From Cryobacterium luteum (GTDB taxonomy: Bacteria; Actinomycetota; Actinomycetes; Actinomycetales; Microbacteriaceae): 64,000 nt of DNA. Shown here one piece after another: positions 52,477-61,961 of this stretch. Where the stretch lies: assembly GCF_900110125.1 (NCBI RefSeq), contig NZ_FOCN01000002.1, positions 1-64,000 of the forward strand. Direction: 5' to 3'. A program made the translations under genes and the position numbers. Positions within the stretch are counted from its first letter, which is position 1; every line of letters starts with the position of its first letter. The notes beneath the pieces were generated by a model, which saw only the letters and a list, made by a program, of their open reading frames with translations, was not told the DNA's origin and searched no databases.

Positions 52477-52550
52477 CGACCCTGACCGGACTTGAACCGG
52501 CGACCTCCGCCGTGACAGGGCGGCGCGCTAACCAACTGCGCTACAGGGCC
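52477..52550 (-). tRNA. tRNA-Asp (GTC)
   Basis: A 74-nt cloverleaf on the minus strand. The acceptor GGCCCTG pairs with CAGGGTC, the anticodon loop CTGTCAC reads GTC, and the T-loop is GGTTCAAGTCC. CCA is not encoded. Confidence 0.95.
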
Positions 52551-52637
52551 TCGATGTAAAGATATGAATCTGTGTGCGAGGCACTTGATAAGACTATTCT
52601 ATTTCTTTGCTACTTTTTCATGCACGTGCAGTTTGCG

Positions 52638-52710
52638 TAGCCCCAACGGGATTCGAACCCGTGTTAACGCCGTGAAAGGGCGCCGTCCTAGGCCGCTAAA
52701 CGATGGGGCC
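52638..52710 (-). tRNA. tRNA-Glu (TTC)
   Basis: A 73-nt cloverleaf on the minus strand. The acceptor GGCCCCA pairs with TGGGGCT (first pair G-U), the anticodon loop CTTTCAC reads TTC, and the T-arm is GGGTTCGAATCCC. CCA is not encoded. It is the first gene of the tRNA cluster. Confidence 0.94.
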
Positions 52711-52967
52711 GTGAGCCACAAAGTTCATGGCTGCCGAAGAGTAAGCATACGGTCTTGTGCGGCTGAGGCCAAATCGGCGCGCGCGGCATCCGCTCAAACG
52801 GTGAACATTTTGCCGACCCAGTTCGCACCGCGCCCGCAAATGGGCGGGCCAGCGGCTATTTCGCGGGTTAGATTCGCCGGTAAGACTGGGCGAATCGTGC
52901 CCGCCTTGTTACTCTGAAGAGTCTGCCTCGGCGCACGTGGCGACTGCTATAAGCCTGTTGGGAAACA

Positions 52968-54323
52968 ATGATTCGTATGAGAACTGTGACCGGCCGCGGA
53001 ACTGACGAGGCCGCCCGCCGTTTGCGTGTGACCAATCGGTGGCCCCGGCACACCCTGGCGCTGACCAGCATCCTGGCGGCGCTAACCTTGCTGGTCACCC
53101 TCGTGAGCCCCGCAGCCCCGGCCAGCGCCGTCGACTACCCGTCCTGGCAGGACCTGCAAAACGCCAAGGCGAACACCGCCTCAGCCGCCGCGCAGGTGAC
53201 CGCAATCGAGAGCCTCATCGCCGGCCTGCAGGTGCAGGTGCAGCAGACCCAGGCCGCCGCGGAGAAAAGCGCGAGCGAACTCGAGGTCGCGCAGCAAGAG
53301 TTCGATGACGCCACCCGCCGCGCCGAAGACATCCAGACCCAGGCCGATACCAGCAAGGCCACAGCGGATGCCGCCACCAAGCAGGCCGGGCAGCTCGCCG
53401 CCCAGCTCTACCGCACCGGCGGCACCGACCTGAGCGTGAACCTGTTCCTCGAGGGGGAGGGTGACGGCGCCGACGCCGACCTGCTGCTCGCGAAACTGGG
53501 CAACATGAGCAAGCTGGTCGAGCGCAGCTCCGACGTCTACGAATCGGCGCAGTCCGCCACCAACAACGCCCAGTCGCTCGGGGACCAGGCCAAGATCGCT
53601 CAGACCGAGCGCGAAACCCTGCGGGTCGCCGCCGAGGCTGCGCTCGCCGCCGCCCAGGCCGCCGCCGAGGCAGCGGCGAACGCCCTCGCCGAGTCCGAAG
53701 CCAAGGGCATCGAGCTGGAGCAGCAGCTGCAGTTCATGCGCGACGCCCAAGCGACGACGTCGGCCGGGTATGAAGCCGGCGTTGCGGAACGTGCCCGGCT
53801 CGAAGCGATCCGCGTCGCCGCTGAGGCTGCGGCGGCTCGGGCAGCTGCCGCGGCGGCCGCTGCGAGCGGCGGCGGTGGCTCCGGCGGGTCGGTGAGCATG
53901 TCCGGCTGGGGCGTTCCAGCCAGCGGACGCATCACCGGCGGCTACGGCCCTCGCTCGACAATTTGCGGTAGCGGCGGCCAGTGCAGCGGAAGCTTCCACT
54001 ACGCCACCGACCTCGGCACCGGTTGTGGCGCACCCATCTATGCCGCCCACGCCGGCGTCGTGACTTGGGCGGGAGTGCTCGGTACCTACGGCAACTTTGT
54101 GAAGATCAGCCACGGCGACAACGTGTCAACGGGGTACGCGCACATCCGAAACGGCGGCTACAACGTGCGCGTCGGCCAATCGGTCTCCGCCGGCCAGCTG
54201 ATCGCCAGTTCCGGCGATACTGGGGCCGCCAACGGCTGCCACCTGCACTTCGAAGTCTGGATTGGCGGAAACCGCATCAATCCCGTTCCATTCATGGCCG
54301 ATCGGGGAGCATCACTTGGCTAA
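52968..54323 (+). CDS. Secreted M23 metallopeptidase with coiled-coil stalk
   Basis: A 451-residue exported peptidoglycan endopeptidase. The signal peptide (about residues 20-53) ends SPAAPASAVDYPSW. A coiled-coil stalk covers about residues 55-300 and is Ala/Gln/Glu-rich. A Gly/Ser linker leads into the M23/LytM domain with zinc ligands His344 and Asp348 (FHYATDLGTGCG) and HLHFE with His425 and His427; all metal ligands are present. The stalk-plus-M23 layout is that of EnvC-like proteins that act in cell separation with FtsEX. It overlaps the next gene by 8 bp. Confidence 0.9.
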   Translation: MIRMRTVTGRGTDEAARRLRVTNRWPRHTLALTSILAALTLLVTLVSPAAPASAVDYPSWQDLQNAKANTASAAAQVTAIESLIAGLQVQVQQTQAAAEKSASELEVAQQEFDDATRRAEDIQTQADTSKATADAATKQAGQLAAQLYRTGGTDLSVNLFLEGEGDGADADLLLAKLGNMSKLVERSSDVYESAQSATNNAQSLGDQAKIAQTERETLRVAAEAALAAAQAAAEAAANALAESEAKGIELEQQLQFMRDAQATTSAGYEAGVAERARLEAIRVAAEAAAARAAAAAAAASGGGGSGGSVSMSGWGVPASGRITGGYGPRSTICGSGGQCSGSFHYATDLGTGCGAPIYAAHAGVVTWAGVLGTYGNFVKISHGDNVSTGYAHIRNGGYNVRVGQSVSAGQLIASSGDTGAANGCHLHFEVWIGGNRINPVPFMADRGASLG

Positions 54324-55776
54324 GCGCACCACAACCGTACCGAGCACCACCAACATACCGAGCACCACCAACATACCGAGCACCACCAACGTACCGAGCA
54401 CCACCAACACCGCGCGCGCACGAGTGCGCACGACGTCAAAACGGTTGCTTTCCGCCGTGGCAATCGGGGCGGTGTCGGCGGTGACAGCATCCGTTGCCGC
54501 CGCCGGCGGGGCTGCCTTCGCCGCGCCCGACTACCCGAGCTGGAACGACGTCGAGAAGGCCAAGCAAAACGAGTCGACCAAGCAGGCCGAAATTGCGACC
54601 CTCGGCGCGCTGCTCGACGGGCTGGCAGCCCAAGCAGCGAAGGCCGTTACGACCGCCCAGATTGCGGCCGAGGCCTACCGCGTGACACAGGACGCCCTGG
54701 ATGCCGCCACCGCGCGAGAAACCAGCCTCAAGGACCAGGCTGAAACGGCTGAGGCCACCGCCGCGACGTCGAAAATGCGCGCGGGCCTGATCGCCGCTCA
54801 CCTCGCCAAGTCCGGTGCCAGCGGCCTGTCACTCAATTTGTTCTTGAACGGCAACAGCGCTGATGACCTGCTCAGCCAGCTCGGCACGGCCAGCAAGCTC
54901 AGCGAGCAGTCGGAGCAGATCTACACCGAGGCCGTGGAGGACAAGAACGCGGCCGAGTCCCTGGGCGCGCAGGCCGTATCGGCCACCGAGGAACGCGAAC
55001 GCCTCTCCGAAGAGTCCAAGACCACCTTCGACGCCGCGACGGCGAGCTCGACGGCAGCCGAGGCCGCGTACGAGACCCAGCAACGCAAGTCGAGCGAGCT
55101 GTTCGAGCAGCTCGCCCTGCTCAAAGACACCACGGCCGAGGCCGAACGCAGCTTTCACGCGGGCGAAGACGCTGCTGCTGCCGCTTCCGCGTTCGCGCAG
55201 GCGCAGGCATCCGCTGCAGCGGTAGCGGCTGCTGCGGCAGCGCAGGCCGTGCGGGATGCCGCCGCCGGGTCCGGTTCCGGTTCGGGTTCGGGATCGGGTT
55301 CCGGGTCGGTCACCCCCGCCGCGCCCGTCACGCCCGCTGCGCCCGTCACGCCCGCTGCGCAGCCAGCGCCCTCCGCTCCGGTTGCCGCTCCCAACGCGAG
55401 CATCGTCGACACGGCACTCGCGTTCGCCCGCAACCAGCTCGGCGACCGCTACGTCTTCGGCGGCTCCGGCCCCGACGCGTGGGACTGCTCCGGTCTGACC
55501 AAAGCCGCGTACGCGGCGGGCGGCGTCTACATCGGTACCCACTCGGCCACAAACCAGTACAACACCATGGCCAAGCAGGGCAAGCTCGTCTCCTTCGCCC
55601 AGGTGCAGGTCGGCGACCTGGTGTTCTGGGGCAGCCCGGGTAACTATTACCACGTGGCGATCTACGTGGGCAACGGCCAGGTCCTCGAAGCCCCGAACCC
55701 GTCTTCCCGCGTGCGAGTGCACAGCATCTGGTCGTCCTGGGCCGTCGCGCCCTACGTCGGCCGTCCGGCCGCCTGA
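54316..55776 (+). CDS. Secreted NlpC/P60 endopeptidase with coiled-coil stalk
   Basis: A 486-residue exported peptidoglycan hydrolase. The stalk opening PDYPSWNDVEKAKQNES matches VDYPSWQDLQNAKANTA of the M23 neighbour, so the two are paralogous up to the catalytic domain. A Gly/Ser repeat and a Pro/Ala (TPAAPV) linker precede the NlpC/P60 domain with Cys391 in DAWDCSGLTKAAY and His446 in YYHVAIYVG. I place the start at TTG 54316, six bases after GGGGAG and inside the end of the M23 gene. The first 40 residues contain four (V/I)PSTTN repeats before the signal helix, which is unusual. A GTG at 54424 would omit them but lacks a ribosome-binding site. Confidence 0.88.
   Translation: MAKRTTTVPSTTNIPSTTNIPSTTNVPSTTNTARARVRTTSKRLLSAVAIGAVSAVTASVAAAGGAAFAAPDYPSWNDVEKAKQNESTKQAEIATLGALLDGLAAQAAKAVTTAQIAAEAYRVTQDALDAATARETSLKDQAETAEATAATSKMRAGLIAAHLAKSGASGLSLNLFLNGNSADDLLSQLGTASKLSEQSEQIYTEAVEDKNAAESLGAQAVSATEERERLSEESKTTFDAATASSTAAEAAYETQQRKSSELFEQLALLKDTTAEAERSFHAGEDAAAAASAFAQAQASAAAVAAAAAAQAVRDAAAGSGSGSGSGSGSGSVTPAAPVTPAAPVTPAAQPAPSAPVAAPNASIVDTALAFARNQLGDRYVFGGSGPDAWDCSGLTKAAYAAGGVYIGTHSATNQYNTMAKQGKLVSFAQVQVGDLVFWGSPGNYYHVAIYVGNGQVLEAPNPSSRVRVHSIWSSWAVAPYVGRPAA
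54337..54408 (+). repeat. Four 18-bp in-frame tandem repeats
   Basis: Four copies of (G/A)TACCGAGCACCACCAAC in a row, encoding (V/I)PSTTN, at the 5' end of the NlpC/P60 gene. The copies differ only at the first base. Copy number could change by slippage without breaking the frame. Confidence 0.92.
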
Positions 55777-55811
55777 CGCCCGCCGCTCATACCCTGACGT
55801 CGCTACTTGGT

Positions 55812-55903
55812 GGCTAATTCAGGAGATCGTTCCAGGATTAGGTGCGGCCCCGCAGACCAGTGCGATCAACATCGAACATCCCGGCAGATTTCCTGAATTA
55901 GCC
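55812..55903. repeat. Intergenic inverted-repeat element, copy B
   Basis: A 92-bp element with ends GGCTAATTCAGGAGATC and GATTTCCTGAATTAGCC (16 of 17 pair). The ends match those of copy A at 7754-7850 while the interiors differ. It also lies between convergent genes (NlpC/P60 and ppa). Confidence 0.72.
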
Positions 55904-55926
55904 CCCGCAAGGGGCCCGCAGGCAGA

Positions 55927-55960
55927 ACGAAGGCCCCCTGGTCGACCAGGGGGCCTTCGT
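55927..55960. terminator. Bidirectional terminator
   Basis: A perfect 34-bp palindrome centred on GTCGAC, with arms ACGAAGGCCCCCTGGTC and complement. It lies just after the ppa stop codon (minus strand) and 150 bp after the NlpC/P60 gene, and would serve both. Confidence 0.85.
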
Positions 55961-55971
55961 CGATGTGAGGG

Positions 55972-56463
55972 TTAGTGACCCTCTTCGGCGAGCTTGGCAA
56001 TGCCGTCGACGACGATCTGGTTGGCTTCAGCGGCGTCGCCCCAGCCCTCCGTCTTGACCCACTTGTTCGGTTCGAGGTCCTTGTAGTGCTCGAAGAAGTG
56101 CTCGATTTCCTTGCGGGTGTACTCCGGAATGTCGAGGACATCCTGGATGTGGTCCCAGCGCGGGTCGCCGGCCGGAACAGCGATGACCTTGGCGTCGGAG
56201 CCGCCGTCATCGGTCATGTTGAACACTCCGACGGGACGCACGGAGACTCCGACGCCCGGAAAGAGCGGATAGTCGAGCAGTACGAGAACGTCGACGGGGT
56301 CGCCGTCGAGGCCGAGCGTGTTCTCGAAGTAGCCGTAGTCGGTGGGGTACATGAAGCTCGTGTAGAGCACTCGGTCGAGATACACCCGACCGGTTTCGTG
56401 GTCTACCTCATACTTGTTGCGGCTCCCGCGAGGGATTTCGATGACTGCGTCGTATTCGGCCAT
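55972..56463 (-). CDS. ppa: Inorganic pyrophosphatase
   Basis: A 163-residue family I soluble pyrophosphatase that splits PPi to drive biosynthesis. The signature D-x-D-P-x-D is in [20 protein letters not shown]. Active-site residues also appear in [32 protein letters not shown] and [13 protein letters not shown]. Length and motifs match actinobacterial Ppa. The ATG at 56463 is chosen over an open upstream extension because it aligns with the family start and has GGGAG before it. It diverges from tilS across 45 bp. Confidence 0.95.
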   Translation of the reverse strand: MAEYDAVIEIPRGSRNKYEVDHETGRVYLDRVLYTSFMYPTDYGYFENTLGLDGDPVDVLVLLDYPLFPGVGVSVRPVGVFNMTDDGGSDAKVIAVPAGDPRWDHIQDVLDIPEYTRKEIEHFFEHYKDLEPNKWVKTEGWGDAAEANQIVVDGIAKLAEEGH

Positions 56464-56508
56464 GGCTGTGTTTCTCCCTTGATCTAAGTCTGCGGATAAC
56501 GTTACTGG

Positions 56509-57489
56509 ATGGAATCCTCCCGCCGCCCGCGCCTCACCCCGGCCATCGCCGATATTCGTCGGGCCGTGCGCGCACTCCTGCCGGCCCAAGGGCTCGTGTT
56601 GGTGGGCCTGAGCGGTGGCGCTGATTCGCTCGCCCTCGCCGCCGCGACAGCCTTCGAAGCGGGGCGGGCGGGCATCCGTGCCGGAGCGGTGATCGTCGAC
56701 CACAACCTGCAACCCGGTTCAGCGGATGTTGCGGCGCGGGCTGCACACACCGCCCGCCAGCTCGGCCTCGACCCGGTGCTCGTTCTGGGAGTGAGCGTCG
56801 TCGACGACGGAACCGGGCCGGAAGCTGCGGCACGAACGAGCCGCTACGCGGCGTTCGATGTCGCGCTCACACAGACCGGGGCGAGCGGGGTGCTGCTCGG
56901 CCATACCCTCGATGACCAAGCCGAAACCGTGCTGCTCGGCCTTGCTCGCGGCTCCGGACCGACCAGTTTGCGGGGGATGGCGGCGCGAACCGGGCTGATC
57001 CTGCGACCCTTGCTGGGCATCCGTCGCGCGGCAACCCGGCAATTCTGCGCCGACGCCGGCCTCGAACCCTGGAGCGACCCGCAGAATTTCGACCCGCGCT
57101 ATTCCCGCGTGCGGGTACGGCAAACGGTACTGCCGATGCTCGAGAGTGAGCTCGGCCCCGGCGTCGGTCTGGCGCTCGCCCGCACCTCCGAAGCCCTGCG
57201 GGAGGATTCCGACGCGCTCGACGAGCTTGCGCGCACTGTGCTGCGCGCGCACTGGGCTGATCGGCGAATAGCGGCGGCCGTGCTCGCAGCGCACCCTGCC
57301 GCAATACGGCAGCGGGTGATTCGCTTCGCCGTCGAGGAAGTGTGCGGGGTGTGGCTGGATCGGGGGCAGGCCCTCGCCGTGGCGGCGCTCGTGACGAATT
57401 GGCATGGACAGGGGGCGCTCAGCCTGCCAGGCATTAGAGTTATACGGCAGGGTGGAAGTTTGATTTTTTCCGTTCCTGGACCCACCTGA
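56509..57489 (+). CDS. tilS: tRNA(Ile)-lysidine synthetase
   Basis: A 326-residue PP-loop ATPase that changes C34 to lysidine in the tRNA-Ile that reads AUA. The PP-loop is [13 protein letters not shown] (about residues 33-45). [35 protein letters not shown] and [15 protein letters not shown] are family segments. The short C-terminus matches the actinobacterial form lacking the extended tRNA-binding domain. It precedes hpt and ftsH in the standard tilS-hpt-ftsH order. Confidence 0.93.
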   Translation: MESSRRPRLTPAIADIRRAVRALLPAQGLVLVGLSGGADSLALAAATAFEAGRAGIRAGAVIVDHNLQPGSADVAARAAHTARQLGLDPVLVLGVSVVDDGTGPEAAARTSRYAAFDVALTQTGASGVLLGHTLDDQAETVLLGLARGSGPTSLRGMAARTGLILRPLLGIRRAATRQFCADAGLEPWSDPQNFDPRYSRVRVRQTVLPMLESELGPGVGLALARTSEALREDSDALDELARTVLRAHWADRRIAAAVLAAHPAAIRQRVIRFAVEEVCGVWLDRGQALAVAALVTNWHGQGALSLPGIRVIRQGGSLIFSVPGPT

Positions 57490-57511
57490 CACAAAGGACT
57501 GCTCTCTCCAC

Positions 57512-58084
57512 ATGGAACCTCGCGACATTGACGGCGACCTCACCGAGATCCTGATCAGCGAAGAGCAGATTCGAGCTCGCCTGGCCGAAATGTCCCGCCA
57601 GATCGAGGTCGACTACGCGGGTACCGATCTGTTGCTGGTCGGCGTGCTCAAGGGCGCGGTCATGGTCATGGCCGATCTGGCGCGCGAACTGCACCACCCG
57701 GTCACCATGGACTGGATGGCCGTCAGTTCCTACGGTTCCGGAACCCAGTCGAGCGGCGTTGTGCGCATTCTCAAGGACCTCGACACCGACCTGTCCGGCC
57801 GCAACGTGCTCATCGTGGAGGACATCATCGACTCCGGCCTGACCCTGTCGTGGCTGCTGGCGAACCTGAAAACGCGTGGTCCGGCATCCATTGAAATCTG
57901 CGCGCTGCTACGCAAGCCCGACGCCGCGCGCGTCGACATCGATGTGAAATATGTGGGCTTCAACATTCCGAACCAATTCGTGGTGGGCTACGGCCTCGAC
58001 TACGACGAGAAGTACCGCAACCTGCGCTCGGTGGGCATTCTGGCCCCGCACGTCTACTCCACGGTCGCCGCAGCCGCTCTCTAG
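57512..58084 (+). CDS. hpt: Hypoxanthine phosphoribosyltransferase
   Basis: A 190-residue purine-salvage enzyme converting hypoxanthine or guanine plus PRPP to IMP or GMP. The PRPP-binding loop is [18 protein letters not shown] (about residues 100-117). [20 protein letters not shown] and [20 protein letters not shown] complete the active site. It is 22 bp after tilS, so co-transcription is likely. Confidence 0.95.
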   Translation: MEPRDIDGDLTEILISEEQIRARLAEMSRQIEVDYAGTDLLLVGVLKGAVMVMADLARELHHPVTMDWMAVSSYGSGTQSSGVVRILKDLDTDLSGRNVLIVEDIIDSGLTLSWLLANLKTRGPASIEICALLRKPDAARVDIDVKYVGFNIPNQFVVGYGLDYDEKYRNLRSVGILAPHVYSTVAAAAL

Positions 58085-58166
58085 GCGTACCGCGACCCGC
58101 GCCTGAGTTCTCCTTTGGGCGAACACACGGCATTCCTTTGTAATCGAGCGCTAGCCTGAGGTCACC

Positions 58167-60176
58167 ATGAACGTCAAGAAGCTACTCCGCGGCCCGATTC
58201 TCTATATTGTGCTCGCCGTCATCGCCGTTTGGGTGGGGTCAAGCCTCATTACCATGAGCGGATTTCGCGAGGTCAGCACGCAGGAGGGTCTCGGCTACCT
58301 GAAATCCGGCAATGTCGCCGAGGCCACTATCGTCGACGGCGAACAGCGGGTCGACCTCACGCTGACCAAGGCCAGCGGGGACCTCGGAACCCAGGTGCAG
58401 TTCTACTACGTCGCACCGCGCGGCGAGGAGATCATTACCGCCGTCACCGCCGCCAACCCGAAGGACGGCTTCACCGACGAGGTGCCACAGGCCAACTGGG
58501 TGCTGGGCGTGCTTAGTTTTCTGCTGCCCGTACTGCTGATCGGTGCCTTCTTCTGGCTCATGATCTCGATGCAGGGCGGCGGCAGCAAGGTCATGAAGTT
58601 CGGCAAGTCCAAAGCCAAACTGGTCTCCAAGGAAAGCCCGCAGGTCACCTTTGCCGACGTCGCCGGTGCCGACGAAGCCATCGAAGAGCTCGAAGAGATC
58701 AAGGACTTCCTCAAGGAGCCGGCTAAATTTCAGGCGGTCGGTGCCCGCATTCCCAAGGGCGTACTGCTGTACGGCCCGCCCGGAACCGGTAAAACCCTCC
58801 TCGCTCGCGCGGTCGCCGGCGAGGCCAACGTGCCGTTCTACGCCATCAGCGGCTCCGACTTCGTCGAGATGTTTGTCGGTGTCGGTGCCAGCCGAGTGCG
58901 AGACCTGTTCAGCCAGGCCAAGGAAAATGCTCCGGCCATCATCTTCATCGACGAGATCGATGCCGTCGGCCGTCACCGTGGTGCCGGCATGGGCGGCGGC
59001 CACGACGAACGTGAGCAGACCCTCAACCAGCTGCTGGTCGAGATGGACGGCTTCGACGTCAAGGCCAACGTCATCCTCATCGCCGCCACCAACCGCCCGG
59101 ACATCCTCGACCCCGCCCTGCTCCGCCCTGGCCGGTTCGACCGGCAGATCGGCGTCGACGCACCCGACATGCTCGGTCGCAAACGCATCCTCGAGGTGCA
59201 CTCCAAGGGCAAGCCGATGGCCGACGGTGTGGACCTCGAGGTGCTCGCGCGTAAGACGCCCGGCTTCACCGGTGCTGATCTGGCGAACGTGCTCAACGAG
59301 GCGGCGTTGCTGACCGCGCGGTCCAACGCCCAGCTCATCGACAACCGCGCCCTCGACGAGGCCGTCGACCGGGTCATGGCCGGACCGCAGCGCCGCACCC
59401 GCGTCATGCGTGACAAGGAAAAGCTCATCACCGCGTACCACGAGGGTGGCCACGCCCTGGTCGCCACCGCGATGAATTTCACCGACCCGGTGACCAAGAT
59501 CACCATCCTGCCGCGCGGCCGCGCCCTCGGCTACACGATGGTCATGCCGCTCGAAGACCGCTACTCGGTCACCCGCAACGAACTGCTCGACCAGCTCGCC
59601 TACGCCATGGGCGGCCGCGTCGCTGAAGAGATCATCTTTCACGACCCGACCAGCGGCGCGTCCAACGACATCGAGAAAGCAACGGCGACTGCCCGCAAGA
59701 TGGTCACCGAGTTCGGCATGAGCGCGGTCGTCGGCCCGCTCAAGCTGGGCCAGGGATCGGGCGAAGTCTTCCTCGGTCGTGACATGGGACACCAGCGCGA
59801 CTACTCGGAGCGCGTCGCCGAAAGCGTCGACCGCGAGGTGCGCCAGCTGCTCGAAGACGCCCACGACGAGGCCTACGAGGTGCTGATCAAGAACCGTGCG
59901 ATCCTCGACAGCCTCGCGGCGGCCCTGCTCGAGCACGAAACGCTCGACCAGACCGCCCTCGCCGAGATCTTCGCCAGCGTGGAGAAACTCCCGCCACGAC
60001 CGCAATGGCTTTCAAGTGACAAGCGCCCCGTCTCGGACGTACCGCCGATCGCCATGCCGGCGCCGAAGGCTCCCATCGACGGTGCCGCCGTTGACGGTGG
60101 CATCTCCAGCGGTGACGCCGTCCCTGCCAAACCGAAGCGCGCGCCGGCCCGCAACCCCCGCCCCGCGACCGCCTAG
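58167..60176 (+). CDS. ftsH: ATP-dependent zinc metalloprotease FtsH
   Basis: A 669-residue membrane AAA+ protease for quality control of membrane and short-lived proteins. Two helices (about residues 10-28 and 112-132) flank an extracytoplasmic domain. The AAA module has Walker A GPPGTGKT (203-210), Walker [14 protein letters not shown] and the second region of homology [19 protein letters not shown]. The zinc site is HEGGH (425-429). A Pro/Ala-rich tail of about 60 residues ends the protein. All essential residues are present. It leads the folate genes by 6 bp. Confidence 0.97.
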   Translation: MNVKKLLRGPILYIVLAVIAVWVGSSLITMSGFREVSTQEGLGYLKSGNVAEATIVDGEQRVDLTLTKASGDLGTQVQFYYVAPRGEEIITAVTAANPKDGFTDEVPQANWVLGVLSFLLPVLLIGAFFWLMISMQGGGSKVMKFGKSKAKLVSKESPQVTFADVAGADEAIEELEEIKDFLKEPAKFQAVGARIPKGVLLYGPPGTGKTLLARAVAGEANVPFYAISGSDFVEMFVGVGASRVRDLFSQAKENAPAIIFIDEIDAVGRHRGAGMGGGHDEREQTLNQLLVEMDGFDVKANVILIAATNRPDILDPALLRPGRFDRQIGVDAPDMLGRKRILEVHSKGKPMADGVDLEVLARKTPGFTGADLANVLNEAALLTARSNAQLIDNRALDEAVDRVMAGPQRRTRVMRDKEKLITAYHEGGHALVATAMNFTDPVTKITILPRGRALGYTMVMPLEDRYSVTRNELLDQLAYAMGGRVAEEIIFHDPTSGASNDIEKATATARKMVTEFGMSAVVGPLKLGQGSGEVFLGRDMGHQRDYSERVAESVDREVRQLLEDAHDEAYEVLIKNRAILDSLAAALLEHETLDQTALAEIFASVEKLPPRPQWLSSDKRPVSDVPPIAMPAPKAPIDGAAVDGGISSGDAVPAKPKRAPARNPRPATA

Positions 60177-60182
60177 GCGCCC

Positions 60183-60752
60183 GTGGCAGTGGATAGGGCG
60201 CGCATTCAGGCGGCCGTCGCCGAGATTCTCGCTGCGATCGGTGAGGACCCGACACGGGCCGGCCTGGAGAGCACCCCACGGCGGGTAGCGGATGCCTACG
60301 CCGAGTTCTTCGCCGGCCTCGACCAGAACCCACAAGACCACCTGAAGGACTTCGTTCCGGTCGACGGCAGTACCGGCGAGCTCGTGCTGCTGCGCGATAT
60401 CGCCTTTCGTTCGGTCTGCGAACACCACCTGCTGCCGTTTCTCGGCATCGCCCACGTGGCCTACCTGCCCAGGGGCCGGGTCGTCGGCCTCGGCCGACTG
60501 CCCGCCGTCGTGGAGACCCTCGCCGCTCGGCCGCAGCTGCAGGAGCGACTCACCGAGGAGATCGCCGATGCCCTGCACGAAGGCCTCGACCCGCTCGGCG
60601 TGCTCGTCGTGCTCGACGCCGTGCACGGCTGCGTCGGCACCCGCGGACCGCGCCAGACCGCGAGCTCGACGGTGACCATGGCCACGCGTGGAGCGCTGAC
60701 CGATCCGACGGCCCGCGCCGAGATCATCGCGCTGATTTCTGCCGGCGGATGA
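60183..60752 (+). CDS. folE: GTP cyclohydrolase I
   Basis: A 189-residue enzyme forming 7,8-dihydroneopterin triphosphate from GTP, the first step of folate synthesis. The zinc and substrate residues are in FRSVCEHHLLPFLGIAHVAY and a HGCVGTRGPRQTASSTVTM stretch. STPRRVADAYAEFFAGL is the N-terminal family segment. GTG start 6 bp after ftsH; it overlaps folP by 4 bp. Confidence 0.96.
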   Translation: MAVDRARIQAAVAEILAAIGEDPTRAGLESTPRRVADAYAEFFAGLDQNPQDHLKDFVPVDGSTGELVLLRDIAFRSVCEHHLLPFLGIAHVAYLPRGRVVGLGRLPAVVETLAARPQLQERLTEEIADALHEGLDPLGVLVVLDAVHGCVGTRGPRQTASSTVTMATRGALTDPTARAEIIALISAGG

Positions 60753-61606
60753 CGCTCATCATGGGCGTGCTCAATGTCACCCCGGACTCCTTCAGTGACG
60801 GCGGCCGGTGGGCGTCAACGGATGCCGCCATCGAGCACGGTCTGCTGCTGCACGCCCAGGGTGCCGACCTCATCGACGTGGGCGGCGAGTCCACCCGGCC
60901 CGGAGCCGCCCGTGTTTCACCGGAACAAGAGCAGCGACGCATCATTCCGGTGGTCACCGAGCTCGCCCGGCAGGGCCTGCGGCTGAGCATCGACACCTTC
61001 AACTCTGCCACCGCCCGTGCCGCGGCGACGGCGGGCGCGAGCGTGATCAATGACGTGTCCGGTGGTCTCGCCGACCCCGGCATGGGGGCCGTTGCAGCGG
61101 AGACCGGCCTCACCTACGTGGCCATGCACTGGCGCGCACACGCGCAGCAGATGGACACCCTCGCCGACTACGGCGACGTTGTCACCGACGTCATCGCCGA
61201 ACTGCGCACCCGCGTCGACGCGCTGACCCGCGCCGGAGTGGGCAGGGAACGGATCGTGCTCGACCCCGGACTCGGATTCTCGAAGAAGACCGAACACAAC
61301 TGGCAGCTCCTGGCCCGGCTCGACGCCTTCGCTGAACTCGGCCTGCCGGTCATGGTCGGCGCTTCACGCAAACGCTTCCTCGCCGGGGTGCTGCCAAACG
61401 GTGCTGCTCTGCCTGACCGCGACCTGCCCACCGCCGTGGTCAGCGTGCTCGCCGCTCAGGCCGGCGCCTGGGCGGTGCGGGTGCACGACGTCGCGGCGAC
61501 CCGCACCGCCCTGAACGTGCTGGCCAGCGTGCAGCGGTCGACGCCGCACCGTGCGCAGGGATTGCCGCACAGCGCTGTGCGTCCGTCACAATGGACCCAT
61601 GACTGA
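60749..61606 (+). CDS. folP: Dihydropteroate synthase
   Basis: A 285-residue TIM-barrel enzyme joining the pterin diphosphate to p-aminobenzoate, the sulfonamide target. The two signatures are IMGVLNVTPDSFSDGGRW and DLIDVGGESTRPGAARVS. INDVSGGLADPGM, ILDP-type ERIVLDPGLGFSKKTEHNW and VMVGASRKRFLAGVL follow. It overlaps folE by 4 bp and folB by 8 bp. No resistance-type change was assessed. Confidence 0.96.
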   Translation: MTLIMGVLNVTPDSFSDGGRWASTDAAIEHGLLLHAQGADLIDVGGESTRPGAARVSPEQEQRRIIPVVTELARQGLRLSIDTFNSATARAAATAGASVINDVSGGLADPGMGAVAAETGLTYVAMHWRAHAQQMDTLADYGDVVTDVIAELRTRVDALTRAGVGRERIVLDPGLGFSKKTEHNWQLLARLDAFAELGLPVMVGASRKRFLAGVLPNGAALPDRDLPTAVVSVLAAQAGAWAVRVHDVAATRTALNVLASVQRSTPHRAQGLPHSAVRPSQWTHD

Positions 61607-61961
61607 TTCGATCACCCTCACCGGCCTGCGGGTGAACGCCCACCACGGCGTCTACGACTTTGAGAAAGAAAACGGTCAGGACTTCGTCATCGACGTGACT
61701 GTCTGGCTGGATTTGCTGGCCGCAGCGGCCAGCGATGACGTGACCCAGACCATCCACTATGGCGAACTCGCCGAAGAGGTCACCGACGCGGCCCGGCACA
61801 ACCCGGTCGACCTCATTGAAACCGTCGCCGAGCGCATCGCGGCCGTCGTGCTGGCGCACCCGCCGGCGTTGCGCGTGCAGGTCACGGTGCACAAACCGCA
61901 AGCTCCCATCTCGGTGCCGTTCACCGACGTGGCCGTGCAGATCACCCGGTCTCGGTCATGA
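61599..61961 (+). CDS. folB: Dihydroneopterin aldolase
   Basis: A 120-residue enzyme that cleaves dihydroneopterin to 6-hydroxymethyl-dihydropterin and glycolaldehyde. ITLTGLRVNAHHGVYDFEKE contains the catalytic region, with the pterin-binding Glu in DLIETVAERIAAVVL and the Lys in VTVHKPQAPISVPF. Its size is normal. It overlaps the genes before (8 bp) and after (4 bp). Confidence 0.95.
   Translation: MTDSITLTGLRVNAHHGVYDFEKENGQDFVIDVTVWLDLLAAAASDDVTQTIHYGELAEEVTDAARHNPVDLIETVAERIAAVVLAHPPALRVQVTVHKPQAPISVPFTDVAVQITRSRS

Noticed and set aside
54337..54408. CRISPR-like array
   Set aside because: The repeats are adjacent without spacers and encode a regular peptide in frame; this is a coding tandem repeat.
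58239..60005. A 588-codon minus-strand frame
   Set aside because: Antisense to ftsH in a codon-bias shadow frame; no motif and no ribosome-binding site.
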